From: Palsa-506 sp963755815
Lineage (GTDB): Bacteria; Actinomycetota; Actinomycetes; Streptosporangiales; Streptosporangiaceae
Length of the DNA stretch: 64,000 nt
NCBI GenBank assembly: GCA_963755815.1
Contig: CAVWLF010000010.1
Coordinates: forward strand, 62,001 to 126,000
Direction of reading: 5' to 3'
Part shown: positions 8,806 through 22,530 of the stretch, piece by piece
Position numbering within the stretch: the first letter of the stretch is position 1
Layout: every line of letters starts with the position of its first letter
Notes under the pieces: model-generated
Database searches by the model: none
What the model saw: only the letters and a program-made list of their open reading frames with translations
Told to the model about the DNA's origin: nothing
Program-made: the position numbers and the translations under genes

Positions 8806-8931
8806 ATGGGACGTCACGATGCTGATCCCAGGGAACGCCTGCGGTACGTGGTCGTCGCGGTAGTCGTCATAGCGGTGATCGCCCTGCTCGTAGTGGGGGC
8901 ATCCGCGCTGCATGACCTGGCCGGACACTAG
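8806..8931 (+). CDS. Small single-pass membrane protein (41 aa)
   Basis: The ORF encodes a charged N-terminus (MGRHDADPRERLR), one strongly hydrophobic helix rich in Val, Ile and Leu (about residues 14-34), and a short tail ending ALHDLAGH. Such a pattern fits a positive-inside single-span membrane protein. A -10-like TAGTCT at 8794-8799 lies 6 nt before the ATG, matching the leaderless promoters of several real genes in this window, and there is no ribosome site. It is divergent from fba. I do not recognise a family. It could be a chance ORF, but the helix, promoter and codon use argue for a gene. Confidence 0.55.
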   Translation: MGRHDADPRERLRYVVVAVVVIAVIALLVVGASALHDLAGH

Positions 8932-9255
8932 TTTCATCCCGGCGTCGGCCGGCCAGTCCGCAAGCTGCGCCGTACCGGCTTCCCCGGGGCGTCGGCGAGG
9001 CATTGTCACGTTCAGTCACAAAATATATCCGTATCTGGTGCCATCCGGGCCGATGGCGGGGATACCTTGGAGCCGGGCCGGTACCGTGGATCCGGATCGC
9101 GGCGGCAGGCCCGGAACGGTTTCGCCCGGCCGCCGAATCGGCCACTGGCCGGTCACGGGATACCCGCTGGGGTGTACGTCCCTGATCCGCGCTATTTGTC
9201 ACGGCAGTGGCCGGGCGCTGGTAAGTTCTCGCGTCGAGGGAAGGACGGTTGTCGC

Positions 9256-10956
9256 GTGGATCGTTGCGCGCTGTTCGTAGACGCGGGCTACGTGCTCGCC
9301 GATGGCGCAATGGCCGTCCATGGCACCCGGCACCGGGACTCGGTTGCCTGGGACTACACCGGCCTGCTCAAGTTCCTGTCCGGGCTCGCCCAGGATCGCA
9401 CCGGCCAGCCCGTGCTGCGGTGCTACTGGTACGAGGCGGCCGCTGAGGGCCGCCGGACATCCGAGCACGATGCGCTGGCCGACATCCCCGGCCTCAAGCT
9501 CCGGCTGGGCCGGGTGCGGCCGGGCCGGCGCGAGGGCATCGAAACCGAGATGCACCGCGACCTGACCACGCTGGCCAGGAACGGGGCTATCACCGACGCC
9601 ATCGTCGTCAGCGGTGAGGAAGAGCTCGCCGAGGCCATCGCGGAAGTGCAGGACATCGGGATCCGGGTCACTATCGTGCACATCACGGTGGACGGGAACT
9701 GGACGGTCTCGCGGCCGCTCCGCCAGGAATGCGACGACATCGTGGAGATCGGCGGCGCTCATCTGCGCCCGTTCGTTGACCTGATCGCGGGCGCCGAGCC
9801 GGCCCGCCACGACGAGGACTACCAGGCCGGTACCTACCCGGGACGCTCCATGGCCAACGGCCACGGAGCGGCGGGCGCGGTTACCCACCAGAGGCTGCCC
9901 GCTGCCGCGTTGCCGGCGCCGCCCACGATCTACACTGCGCCCGCCGTCAGCGAATATCAGCGGAACGTCCAGCCGCTGCCCGCCGCCCGTCCGGGCTCGC
10001 ACGAACAGCAGGAACCGGATCGCGGCCTGCCCGGCGGCGTTCCGGCCCAGCAGGGCGGAAGGCAGGCGTCGCCGGGCGGCATGCACCAGGGCCATTCCGG
10101 TGAGCTGCCGCGCCAGCCTGGCGACCTGGCCAGCCAGCCCGGGGATCTGCCGGGCCAGCCGGCCGGAATGCCCGGCCAGTCAGCCGGGATGCCCGGCCAG
10201 CCGGCCGGGATGCCGGGCCAGCAGGCTGACCTGCCGGGCCAGTCGTCCGGTCCGCTGGGCCAGCAGGCCGGGCCGCCGCGCACCGACAGCTCGCAGGTTG
10301 CCTTCCCGGGACTGAACCGGCCCGACCCGCCGTCCGGCTCGCCGCGGGGCGCGCCAGCCGGTGATGACCAGGGCTCCCGGATGCTCGGCGGCCAGGGTTA
10401 CCCGGCGCACGATCAGTTCCTGGACGCCCGGGCCGCTCCCGCCACGGACGGCCCGGCCGGGCCGGAGCCCGGCCAGCATGGCGGATCACAGCGCCATGCG
10501 CTGGGCGGCACGCCTCCGCAGTACCTGCCGGCCCCCGGCGGGCAGTACGGCCGGTCCGCCGACCAGCTGCCGCCCGGCCAGTACTCCGGCGCGCAGCACG
10601 GCCAGCACAGCGGCGGCACCCTCGGCCCGGCCTTCAGCCCTCCCCAGGGCGCTCCGTACAGCGGGCCTCAGGCCGCGGCGTCGCAGGTGCCGGTGCCGCA
10701 GCCGGTGGCCGTCTCCCTCGCCGATGCCGTGCAGTCGGCCCACGCCGAGGGCTTCGGCTTCGGCGAGGCAGTGGCGCGGGACGCGCCGGCCCTGTGGCTG
10801 GAGGCCGTGCTGGCCCGCAAGCCCCGGATGCCGTCGGACCTGGAGGCCAGGCTGCTGCAGGGCTCGGCGCTGCCGATCGACTCACTGCTGCACGACGAGG
10901 TGCGGCACGCCCTGCGGCGAGGGTTCTGGGACGCGCTGGAGCGGTCCCGGAGATAG
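9256..10956 (+). CDS. NYN-domain (PIN-like) nuclease with long low-complexity linker
   Basis: The 566-residue product has three parts. Residues 1 to about 165 form a NYN/PIN-like domain: VDRCALFVDAGYVLADG gives the first acidic site, and AIVVSGEEELAEAI corresponds to the SGDxD region of the family, with acidic residues kept. Residues of about 190-490 are Gly/Pro/Gln-rich, including a heptad array of GQPAGMP type. The last 80 residues form a predicted helical domain (SLADAVQSAHAEGFGFGEAV onward) rich in conserved-looking motifs such as LARKPRMPSDLEARLL. NYN proteins usually act on RNA; the target here is unknown. GTG 9256 is chosen because the domain begins there and GGAAGG lies upstream. TAAGTT at 9219-9224 may be the -10 box. 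Confidence 0.8.
   Translation: MDRCALFVDAGYVLADGAMAVHGTRHRDSVAWDYTGLLKFLSGLAQDRTGQPVLRCYWYEAAAEGRRTSEHDALADIPGLKLRLGRVRPGRREGIETEMHRDLTTLARNGAITDAIVVSGEEELAEAIAEVQDIGIRVTIVHITVDGNWTVSRPLRQECDDIVEIGGAHLRPFVDLIAGAEPARHDEDYQAGTYPGRSMANGHGAAGAVTHQRLPAAALPAPPTIYTAPAVSEYQRNVQPLPAARPGSHEQQEPDRGLPGGVPAQQGGRQASPGGMHQGHSGELPRQPGDLASQPGDLPGQPAGMPGQSAGMPGQPAGMPGQQADLPGQSSGPLGQQAGPPRTDSSQVAFPGLNRPDPPSGSPRGAPAGDDQGSRMLGGQGYPAHDQFLDARAAPATDGPAGPEPGQHGGSQRHALGGTPPQYLPAPGGQYGRSADQLPPGQYSGAQHGQHSGGTLGPAFSPPQGAPYSGPQAAASQVPVPQPVAVSLADAVQSAHAEGFGFGEAVARDAPALWLEAVLARKPRMPSDLEARLLQGSALPIDSLLHDEVRHALRRGFWDALERSRR
10111..10275 (+). repeat. In-frame 21-bp repeat array encoding GQPAGMP-type heptads
   Basis: About seven degenerate 21-24 bp units within the NYN gene encode heptads such as GQPAGMP, GQSAGMP and GQQADLP. 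Unit lengths are multiples of three, so the array changes protein length without breaking the frame. Confidence 0.75.
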
Positions 10957-11621
10957 GCCCCGGCGCGCGTCCGGAGTTAAGCCTCTGTGCCCGGATCGTT
11001 AGCGTTATCGTGCGTTGAAAGGCCAGTCCGGGTGGGTACGTTCTGGATCGTGCCTGTTTTGAGCCGGGAAGAATTTGATGCGATTGAGTTCAGCGCTGCC
11101 TTCAGCGGCGAGCACGAGGCCGCCGCGCAGCGGATGAGCCGATTGGCCGTGACCGGCACGCAGAGCGAGTCCATGCCGCGGTCCGAGGCGTTCCTGCGGG
11201 CGGGCGAGCAGTGGCTGCTCGCCGATGACCCGGCGGCGGCGGCCAGCGGGTTCCGGCTAGCGCTGGCCGATGGCGGCCCGGTATTCGTGGATCCCAGGGT
11301 CCCGCTGTCCCGGGCGCTCTTCCTGCTCGGCAAATCAGCCGAGGCGCGCGCGCTGATCAGCAGCCTGAAGGCGGAGGGGCGGCGCGATCCGCGGATGTGC
11401 GACCTCGTCGCCGAGGTGCTGGTCGAGCGCTCCGACCTGCCCGGCGCCCTGGACTGGGCCACCGCCGGGGTAGAACTGTGCCTGCAGCGCACGGCCGATC
11501 GCGATGATGGCCGCGGCCAGCCGGCGCCGGACTCCGGCGGCGACGACCAGGCCGAGGAGCTGCGGCTGCTGCTAAGCCTGCGGTACCGGATCCGGAACGA
11601 CCTCGGGCTGCCCGAGGATGA

Positions 11622-14298
<2,677 letters not shown>

Positions 14299-14306
<8 letters not shown>

Positions 14307-14907
14307 CGTTTGCTTCCCTTCGGATCTCGGCCGGCGCGTGGCTGCTGGCCCGGGTACCACCCGGCGAAGTGCCATCCGGCCGCGGGCTCCCGCTGGCCGC
14401 GGCGGGCGCGGCGGGCGCGGCGGGCGCGGAAGGCGCCGGGGGAAGGCGCGTCGGCGGGGTCCGCCGGGCCACGACGGTGCCGGGCGCCGACCCGGTGCCG
14501 CCGTCGGCGCGAACGGGCACCAGCGCGCCGCCGCTGTTGTTCCTGAGCAGGCCGGCCAGCCGGGCGGCCACCGCGCGGGTGGATTCGAGTTCCGCGCGCA
14601 GCCGCGCGATCTCGGCTTGCGTCTCCGTCAGCCGCTGGCGGCTGCGCCGCTCCTCGCCTTCCAGCGCCAGTATCCGCTTGATCCCCGAGAGGTTGATGCC
14701 CTCTTCCTGGGAGAGGCGCTGGATCTCGCGGAGGACGAGGATGTCGCGGAGCGAGTAGCGGCGCCCGCGCCCGGCCGCGCGGCCCGGGGAAACCAGGCCC
14801 ATCCGGTCATAGGCCCGCAACGTCTGCGGGTGCAGCCCGGACAGCTGCGCGGCTACCGAGATGACATAGACCGGCGTCTCGTCCGACAACTCGAAGTCGT
14901 TGATCAT
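14299..14907 (-). CDS. hspR: Heat-shock repressor HspR (MerR family)
   Basis: HspR represses the dnaK operon by binding HAIR operators, with DnaK as co-repressor in studied actinobacteria. The N-terminal winged helix PVYVISVAAQLSGLHPQTLR and DRMGLVSPGRAAGRGRRYS is typical, followed by a coiled-coil helix (about residues 70-115). The remaining 80 residues are an Ala/Pro-rich tail (APSAPAAPAAPAA) longer than in many homologues. GAGGAGG lies just before ATG 14907. It sits between dnaJ (19-bp gap) and clpB (8-bp overlap), so it is autoregulated if the operon is transcribed from the HAIR-bearing promoter. Confidence 0.93.
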
Positions 14908-14926
14908 GTCATCCTCCTCACCAGCG

Positions 14927-16075
14927 TCATCCGGCCTTGGCCCGGCGCAGCAGCTCGCTCCTCGGATCGGCGTCGCCGATCGCCTTCCTGAACGTCTCCA
15001 GCGCCTCGCGCGCCTCGTCGTTCAGCTGCTTCGGCACCTGCACGTCCACGGTTACCAGCAGATCGCCCACGGTGCCGTCCTGGCGCCGGACGCCCTTGCC
15101 GCGGACCCGGAAGGTCCGGCCGTTCGGCGTGCCGGCCGGAATGCGGAGATTCACCGGCATGGCGCGATGGGCGGGCACCTTGACCTCCGCGCCCAGTGCC
15201 GCCTCGGGATAGGTAACCGGCACGGTGACCGTCAGGTTGTGGCCCGACCGGCCGAACACCTTGTCGGGAGTCACGTGCACCCGCACGTAGAGATCGCCGG
15301 CCGGCCCGCCGCGCTCACCGGGAGCGCCCTTGCCCTTGAGCTTGATCCGCTGGCCGTCGCCGACCCCGGCCGGGATGCGCGCCTGGATGGTCCTGGTGCT
15401 CATCGCGCGGCCGCTGCCGGAGCACTCCGGGCACGGGTCGTCCACCACCAGGCCACGGCCGCGGCAGGTCCGGCACGGCTCGGAGAACGCGAAGTTCCCC
15501 AGGTTCTTGCTGCCCTGCCCGCTGCCCTCGCAGGTGGGGCAGACCTTCGGCACGGTTCCGGCCTTGGCTCCGGTGCCCGCGCACGTCTTGCACGGCCCTT
15601 CGCCGGCCAGCCGCAAGGACACGGTGACGCCGTCGATCGCGTCGCCGAAGGCCAGGGACGTCTCGGTCTCAACGTCCGCGCCGCGCCGCGGCCTCGGCTG
15701 CGTGGAGCGGCCGCCGAAGACCCCGCCGAGGAGGTCACCGAGCCGTCCGCCGGTGCTCCCCGGCTGGCCGCCGAAGATGTCACCGAGATCAAACCCGCCC
15801 GCGCCGCCGCCCGCCGATCCCGGCATCCGGACGCCGCTGCCGAACAGCGACCGGGCGTCGTCGTACTCCTTGCGCCGACCGGCGTCGGAGAGCACGTTGT
15901 ACGCCTCGGAGATCTCCTTGAAGCGCTCCTCGGACGCCGCGTTGCCCTTGTTGGCGTCGGGATGGTACTTGCGGGCTAGCTTGCGATAGGACTTCTTGAT
16001 CTCATCGGGGCTCGCATCCTTGGCGACGCCGAGGGTCTTGTAGAAGTCCTTCTCGAGGAAGTCCTTGGTGCTCAC
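14927..16075 (-). CDS. dnaJ: Chaperone protein DnaJ
   Basis: This is a type I J-protein that delivers clients to DnaK and stimulates its ATPase. The J domain spans residues about 10-75 with the HPD motif in KYHPDAN, followed by a Gly/Phe-rich linker. The zinc-binding region has four CxxCxGxG-type repeats: CKTCAGTG, CPTCEGSG, CRTCRGRG and CPECSGSG. The C-terminal client-binding domains complete a 382-residue protein. GTG 16075 is chosen over the longer open frame because VSTKDFLEKDFYKTLGV matches actinobacterial DnaJ N-termini and GAGGAGAGG precedes it. grpE ends 19 bp upstream. Confidence 0.95.
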   Translation of the reverse strand: MSTKDFLEKDFYKTLGVAKDASPDEIKKSYRKLARKYHPDANKGNAASEERFKEISEAYNVLSDAGRRKEYDDARSLFGSGVRMPGSAGGGAGGFDLGDIFGGQPGSTGGRLGDLLGGVFGGRSTQPRPRRGADVETETSLAFGDAIDGVTVSLRLAGEGPCKTCAGTGAKAGTVPKVCPTCEGSGQGSKNLGNFAFSEPCRTCRGRGLVVDDPCPECSGSGRAMSTRTIQARIPAGVGDGQRIKLKGKGAPGERGGPAGDLYVRVHVTPDKVFGRSGHNLTVTVPVTYPEAALGAEVKVPAHRAMPVNLRIPAGTPNGRTFRVRGKGVRRQDGTVGDLLVTVDVQVPKQLNDEAREALETFRKAIGDADPRSELLRRAKAG

Positions 16076-16094
16076 GGGCCTCTCCTCGTCTGGG

Positions 16095-16930
16095 TCATTC
16101 CGGGTCGCTGGCGCGCGAGCCGTCGTGGCCGGTTCCCCGGCCGGCATCCTGAGCGCGGCCGGTGCCGGCGGCCGGATCATCGAGCTCGGCCAGATCATCG
16201 AACCCGGCCAGATCAGCGGACTCGGCCGGATCAGCGGGTTCGGCCACGGCCACCCGGGCCGGGCGCAGGATCAGATCCCCGATCTTGTAGCCAGGCTGCA
16301 GCACGCGCACGCACGTAGGTTCGGTCACATCCGCTGAGTAGGAGTGCATCAGCGCCTCGTGCAGGTTCGGGTCGAACGGGTCGCCGTTCTCGCCGTACGT
16401 CGTCAGGCCGAGCTTGGTCGCCGCAGACTCCAGCGACTCGGCCACCGCCTTGAACCCGCCGGTTAGCTCCTCGTGCTCCCTGGCCCGGCCGATGTCGTCG
16501 AGTATCGGCAGCAGTTCGCCGAGTACGGACGCCAGCGCCCGTTCCCGGACCGCGACCCGGTCCCGCTCGACTCGCTTGCGGTAGTTCGCGTACTCGGCCT
16601 GCAGGCGCTGCAGGTCCGCCGTCCGCTCGGCCAGCTGCATCAGCGCGACAGTCGCCTCGTCGGACGGCCCGTCACCGGGCCGGCCGGCCGGACTGCCCCG
16701 GCCAGCACCTCGATCAGGGCCATCCTGCGGCCCGGCCGCGCCGCCCGGCTTCGACACCGAATGCCGTCCGGGCCGGGCCGGGCCGGGCCCGCGCAGTGGC
16801 GAGCCGGGCTGGCCCGGGCCGGGCTGGCCCGAGCCGGACTGGCCCGGGTCCCGCACCTGCCCCGTCTGCGGATCGATGCGCCGCCGGTCGCGGATCACCG
16901 GTCCGGTGTTCTCCTCTTCTGGCGACCTCA

Positions 16931-16931
<1 letters not shown>
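16095..16931 (-). CDS. grpE: Nucleotide exchange factor GrpE
   Basis: GrpE releases ADP from DnaK. The core lies at about residues 90-230: a long coiled coil (LAERTADLQRLQAEYANYRKR), the four-helix region and the beta domain ending ADVTEPTCVRVLQPGYKIGDLILRPA-type sequence, here intact. At 278 residues it is longer than most GrpE. It has a Pro/Gly-rich N-terminal extension with GSGQPGPGQPG-like repeats and an acidic C-terminal extension with ADLAGFDDLAELDD-like repeats. Both are encoded by short tandem DNA repeats. ATG 16931 overlaps the dnaK stop by 1 bp (TGATG). Confidence 0.93.
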
Positions 16932-18796
<1,865 letters not shown>

Positions 18797-18832
18797 GTTG
18801 TTAGTCCTTGGTGTGTCGATCGTGGCACCGAG

Positions 18833-18854
18833 GTTGAGCCTATGTCGACTCAAG
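18833..18854. promoter_or_regulatory. Imperfect HAIR element upstream of dnaK
   Basis: TTGAG (18834-18838) and CTCAA (18849-18853) face each other, separated by 10 nt where the HAIR consensus has 9. It lies 37-58 nt upstream of the dnaK start. A further CTCAAG half-site is at 18871-18876. Confidence 0.55.
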
Positions 18855-18884
18855 TTTGCCATCAGCTGTGCTCAAGTCAAACGA

Positions 18885-18905
18885 GTTGAGCGGTTACGAC
18901 TCAAC
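18885..18905. promoter_or_regulatory. HAIR operator (HspR binding site) of the dnaK operon
   Basis: GTTGAGC-N7-ACTCAAC matches the HspR-associated inverted repeat CTTGAGT-N7-ACTCAAG in spacing and in the TTGAG/CTCAA core, with complementary changes at the outermost bases. It lies about 90 nt upstream of the dnaK start. The rest of 18797-19030 has no gene. Confidence 0.75.
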
Positions 18906-19030
18906 TCTACTGACTGCGCTCAGTGTGTAACCCACGCGGGTGCCCCGCTGTTCCCAGGCAGGCCTCACGGACGGACGATCAGGGCGGAGCTGCCGGGCAA
19001 ACGGGCGGGCGGCGAGGGCTGGGCTGGCCG

Positions 19031-20422
19031 CTACGCCGTCAGGCTGGTCTCCTCGGCGGGCCGCGCCCGCCTTAGGCTCAGCACGAACCGGTCCGGCGCG
19101 CCGGCCAGGACGCCTCCGGCCGGATCGTCATCGCCGTCGCGGCGCACCACGTCAGCCTGCGGATTCAGGATATCCCTGACCACCAGGCCGGCCAGCAGCG
19201 CGACGGTGCCGAACCTGGCCAGCACGGTGGCGAAATACAACCCGGGCCCGATGCCGCCCGGGGTCCCCGGCCCGTCGATGATCGTGATCAGGTACGCCCA
19301 GATCCCGTAGAAGTAGGCGATCTCGGCGAGCTGCCAGAGCACGTAGGCAGGCAGCCGCGGCCGGGCCAGCACGACCAGCGGCACCAGCCAGATCACGTAC
19401 TGCGGCGACCAGACCTTGTTGAAGAGCAGGAAGGCCACGACGACCAGCAAATACAGCTGCGGCACCCGGGGCCGGCGCGGCGCCGACAGGGCCAGCACGA
19501 CGATCAGCACGCAGGCCATCCCGAACAGCAGGAGTGACACGGCGTTGAGGGTGCTCAGCGGCATGCTGCCCACGACGGGCCAGTGCTCGGTCTCGAAGAA
19601 GTACCAGATCGATCCCCAGTCAGCGCCCCGGGCCGCATTGAACCGGTAGAACGTGGACCAGCCCGCCGGGGCGGCGATGGCGACCGGAAGGTTGACGGCC
19701 AGCCAGGCGACGGCGGCTGAGCCGGCCGTGACCCAGAAGGCCCGGAGCCGGCCGGCCCGCAGGCAGAGCAGGAACAGCGGGCCGAGCAGGAACACCGGGT
19801 AGAACTTGGTGGCCACGGCCAGGCCGAGCAGGACGCCGGCCAGGACGCCTCGCCGGCCAGCCCACGCGGCCATGCCCAGCGTGGCCAGGCTCATCGCGAT
19901 CAGGTCCCAGTTGATGAACGCCGCCAGGATCACCGCGGGCGACAGCGCCACCAGCAGGGCGGTCCATCTCCGGGCCGGGCCGGCCAGGTAGGCCGTGGCC
20001 AGTACCGCCGCCACGGTGCAGAGCGTGAGCATGGCCACGGTCACGTCGAAGAACTCGCGGCCCCTGACCTGGTCGCTGACCGGGCTGACGATCCAGGCTG
20101 CGGCCTGCATGGCCGCGCCGATGATGACCGGATACTCGACCGGATGGCCGAGATAGGGAACCTGCCCCTTGGACAGCCCCTCGGTGAAGTACAGCGGGTA
20201 GATGTCGGTGTAGCAGTGCGCCTGGAACTGCTCGACGCCGACGTTCCAGGCCCCGGCCCGGCAGGCGGCCTTGCTGAGCAGGGCCAGTGCGCTGCCCGCC
20301 AGGCTGGCCGTCACCAGCGCCGTGACCGAGCCGGCCAGCAGGGCCAGACGGCCTCCTCCGCTGAGCCACGGGGCGGCGTCCCCGCCGCCGGCCCCTGGCC
20401 GGGCCACCTCACGATCCGTCAT
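19031..20422 (-). CDS. GT87 (DUF2029) family polyprenol-phosphate-mannose-type glycosyltransferase
   Basis: The 463-residue product has about 10-12 hydrophobic helices and the layout of GT-C glycosyltransferases of family GT87, which includes mycobacterial mannosyltransferases using polyprenyl-phosphate sugars. Supporting segments are FINWDLIAMSLA after the first helices, GLAVATKFYPVFLLGPL and the aromatic loop SPQYVIWLVPL. The first extracytoplasmic loop contains CYTDIYPLY with acidic residues expected of the catalytic site. Acceptor and product are unknown; a role in envelope glycan or glycolipid mannosylation is inferred from the family. It is divergent from the DUF2079 gene, so the two may act in the same envelope process. 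Confidence 0.8.
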   Translation of the reverse strand: MTDREVARPGAGGGDAAPWLSGGGRLALLAGSVTALVTASLAGSALALLSKAACRAGAWNVGVEQFQAHCYTDIYPLYFTEGLSKGQVPYLGHPVEYPVIIGAAMQAAAWIVSPVSDQVRGREFFDVTVAMLTLCTVAAVLATAYLAGPARRWTALLVALSPAVILAAFINWDLIAMSLATLGMAAWAGRRGVLAGVLLGLAVATKFYPVFLLGPLFLLCLRAGRLRAFWVTAGSAAVAWLAVNLPVAIAAPAGWSTFYRFNAARGADWGSIWYFFETEHWPVVGSMPLSTLNAVSLLLFGMACVLIVVLALSAPRRPRVPQLYLLVVVAFLLFNKVWSPQYVIWLVPLVVLARPRLPAYVLWQLAEIAYFYGIWAYLITIIDGPGTPGGIGPGLYFATVLARFGTVALLAGLVVRDILNPQADVVRRDGDDDPAGGVLAGAPDRFVLSLRRARPAEETSLTA

Positions 20423-20587
20423 CAGGTGCCAGCTTCCGGGAACCGGGTGCCTGTGCCTGGAAAAGCCAAAGCCACCGGGTCAGGCTACCGGGGACGGGCC
20501 AGGGTATCCATTGCCCCGGCATCGCGGGTCCGGATTGCCAGAGCCGCGCCCGGATCGCACTAACGCGCCGCGGGTAGGCTGCCCGCG

Positions 20588-22355
20588 ATGCGGCCAGAGG
20601 AGCGGTGGCAGGGCGCGGAGCCCGGTGCGGCGGCCGGAACGACGAAAAGCCGGCCGGGGCCGCCGCCTGCCGTAATCCCGCCAGCCATGATTTCGCCGGC
20701 CGTGCCATCGCCGGGCGTGCCATCGCCAGCCGTGGCAGCGCCAGCGGTGGCCGCGCCGGCCGGGGTAGCGACCGGCGGTCCGCCCGCCCCGGAGGCCGGC
20801 CCGGCCGGGGCCCGCCGAACCGGATCCGCCCGGCCCGCCCGGGCCGCCCGCCCCGACCGCGTCCCCTGGCTAATCGCGCTGGCCGTGTTCCTCGCGTACA
20901 CCACGCTGTCGGCATTCCGTTTCTGGCAGCTCGACCCGGCCTCGTGGGATCTCGGCATCTTTACCGAGTACGTCAAGCAGTACTCGCAACTGCACGCGCC
21001 CATCGTCGACATCAAGGGAGCCGGGTTCAACCTGCTCGGGGATCACTTCCATCCCATCGTCGCGCTCATCGCCCCGGCCTTCCGGCTGTTCCCCACCCCG
21101 ATCACGCTGCTGGTCGCGCAGGCAGCGCTCGTCGCGATCTCCGTCATCCCGGTGAGCCGCGCGGCGGCGGCCAGGCTCGGCACCGGCGCGGGCCGGGCGA
21201 TCGGCGCCGCGTACGGGTTCTCCTGGGGTCTGCAGCAACTGGTCGACAACGACTTTCACGAGATCGCCTTCGCGGTGCCCCTGCTGGCATTCAGCCTGTC
21301 CGCGCTGATCTGCGGCCGCCGCCGGGCCGCGGCGCTGTGGGCGCTTCCGCTCGTCTTCGTCAAGGAGGACCAGGGCCTCACCGTCGCGATGATCGGCATC
21401 ATCATGATCATGCTGGCCCGCCGGGCGGGGGCACGGGCCGGCCGCCCGGCGGACGAGGGCCGATGCGGCCGGGGACCGTGCGATCGAGGACCATGCGATC
21501 GGGGACGACGCGGGCGCAGCCGGGCGGGATTGGTGGGGGCCGCTGCTGATCGCCTGGGGACTGGGCTGGTCGTTCCTCGCGGTCATGGTGATCATCCCCC
21601 ACTTCAACCCCGCGCATCGGTACCCGTACTGGAACCTGGGCGGCGCGGCGAGCGCTGGCGGCCACTTCGCGCTGAGCCCGCTGGCGGCCCAGCTGGTCGC
21701 CGGATGGCCGGTGAAGCTGCCGACGCTGGTCCTGATCTTGCTGGTGACGGCCTTCCTGGCGGTGAGATCCCCGATCCTGCTGGCCGCGGTCCCGGGCCTG
21801 GCGCTGCGGTTCCTCGCCACGGACAGCGCCTACTGGGGCACGGCCTGGCACTACAACGCGACCATCATGCCGATCGTGTTCGTCGCGGCCATCGACGGCC
21901 TGGCGCGGCTGCGCGCGGCCCGGCTGCGGGGCACGGCAGGCCCGCTCGCGCTGGCGATGGAACGGCACGGGCCCGCGGCCATGCTGGCCGTCTGCGCCGG
22001 GCTGGCCTTCCAGTTCCCGCTGAGCAACCTGTGGAATCCGCAGACCTACGCGATCAGCGCCCAGGTGCGGGCCGCCGATGCCGCGATGGCCCGGGTGCCG
22101 GACGGCGTCACCGTGGAGACCGACCTCGACCTGCTCGCGCCGCTAGCCGCCCGAACCGACACGTTCTGGCTCGGCACGGCCGGCAACCCGGCGCCGCAGT
22201 ACATCGTGTTCGACTCGCATAGCACCGACTGGCAGCCGCCGCCCGCTAACGTTCCCGCCTTCATCGATCAGCGGCATCCGGGCGTGTCCTACCGCGAGAC
22301 ATTTTCCGACCACGGCGTCTACGTCTTCCGCCGGATCGGCCCGCCGGGCCGATGA
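20588..22355 (+). pseudogene. DUF2079 membrane protein, interrupted by a frameshift
   Basis: Two consecutive parts of one DUF2079 protein lie in different frames. The first runs from ATG 20588 through a Pro/Ala-rich N-terminus and several membrane helices to about 21430 (AMIGIIMIMLARRAG). The second, in the next frame, continues through DAAGDRAIEDHAIG and DWWGPLLIAWGLGWSF, further helices, and ends at 22355. The switch lies between 21425 and 21460, where a G5 run (21427-21431) and a 15-bp imperfect repeat occur. The family consists of GT-C-like integral membrane proteins of unknown function. ATG 20588 has a leaderless TAGGCT 7 nt upstream. The coding quality on both sides suggests one extra base, biological or a sequence error. 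Confidence 0.75.
20690..20775 (+). repeat. 15-bp repeats coding VPSPA/VAAPA pentapeptides in the DUF2079 N-terminus
   Basis: Degenerate 15-bp units encode SPAVPSPGVPSPAV-like sequence followed by AAPAVAAPAG. They lie before the first membrane helix. Confidence 0.55.
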
Positions 22356-22530
22356 CCGCGGGCCGGGTGGCCCGGATCGGGCGGCCGGAGGGCTGACCGC
22401 GAGCCAGACGGCCGCGGCCGGGGCCGGCCCGGGGCGGCGGCAAGATCGACACCGGGCCCGGCCGGCGTACGCTGGCAGCGGCGCCGCGCCCCTGGCGCCG
22501 ACTGGCCCGACGCTGCACCGGGAGGTTTCT

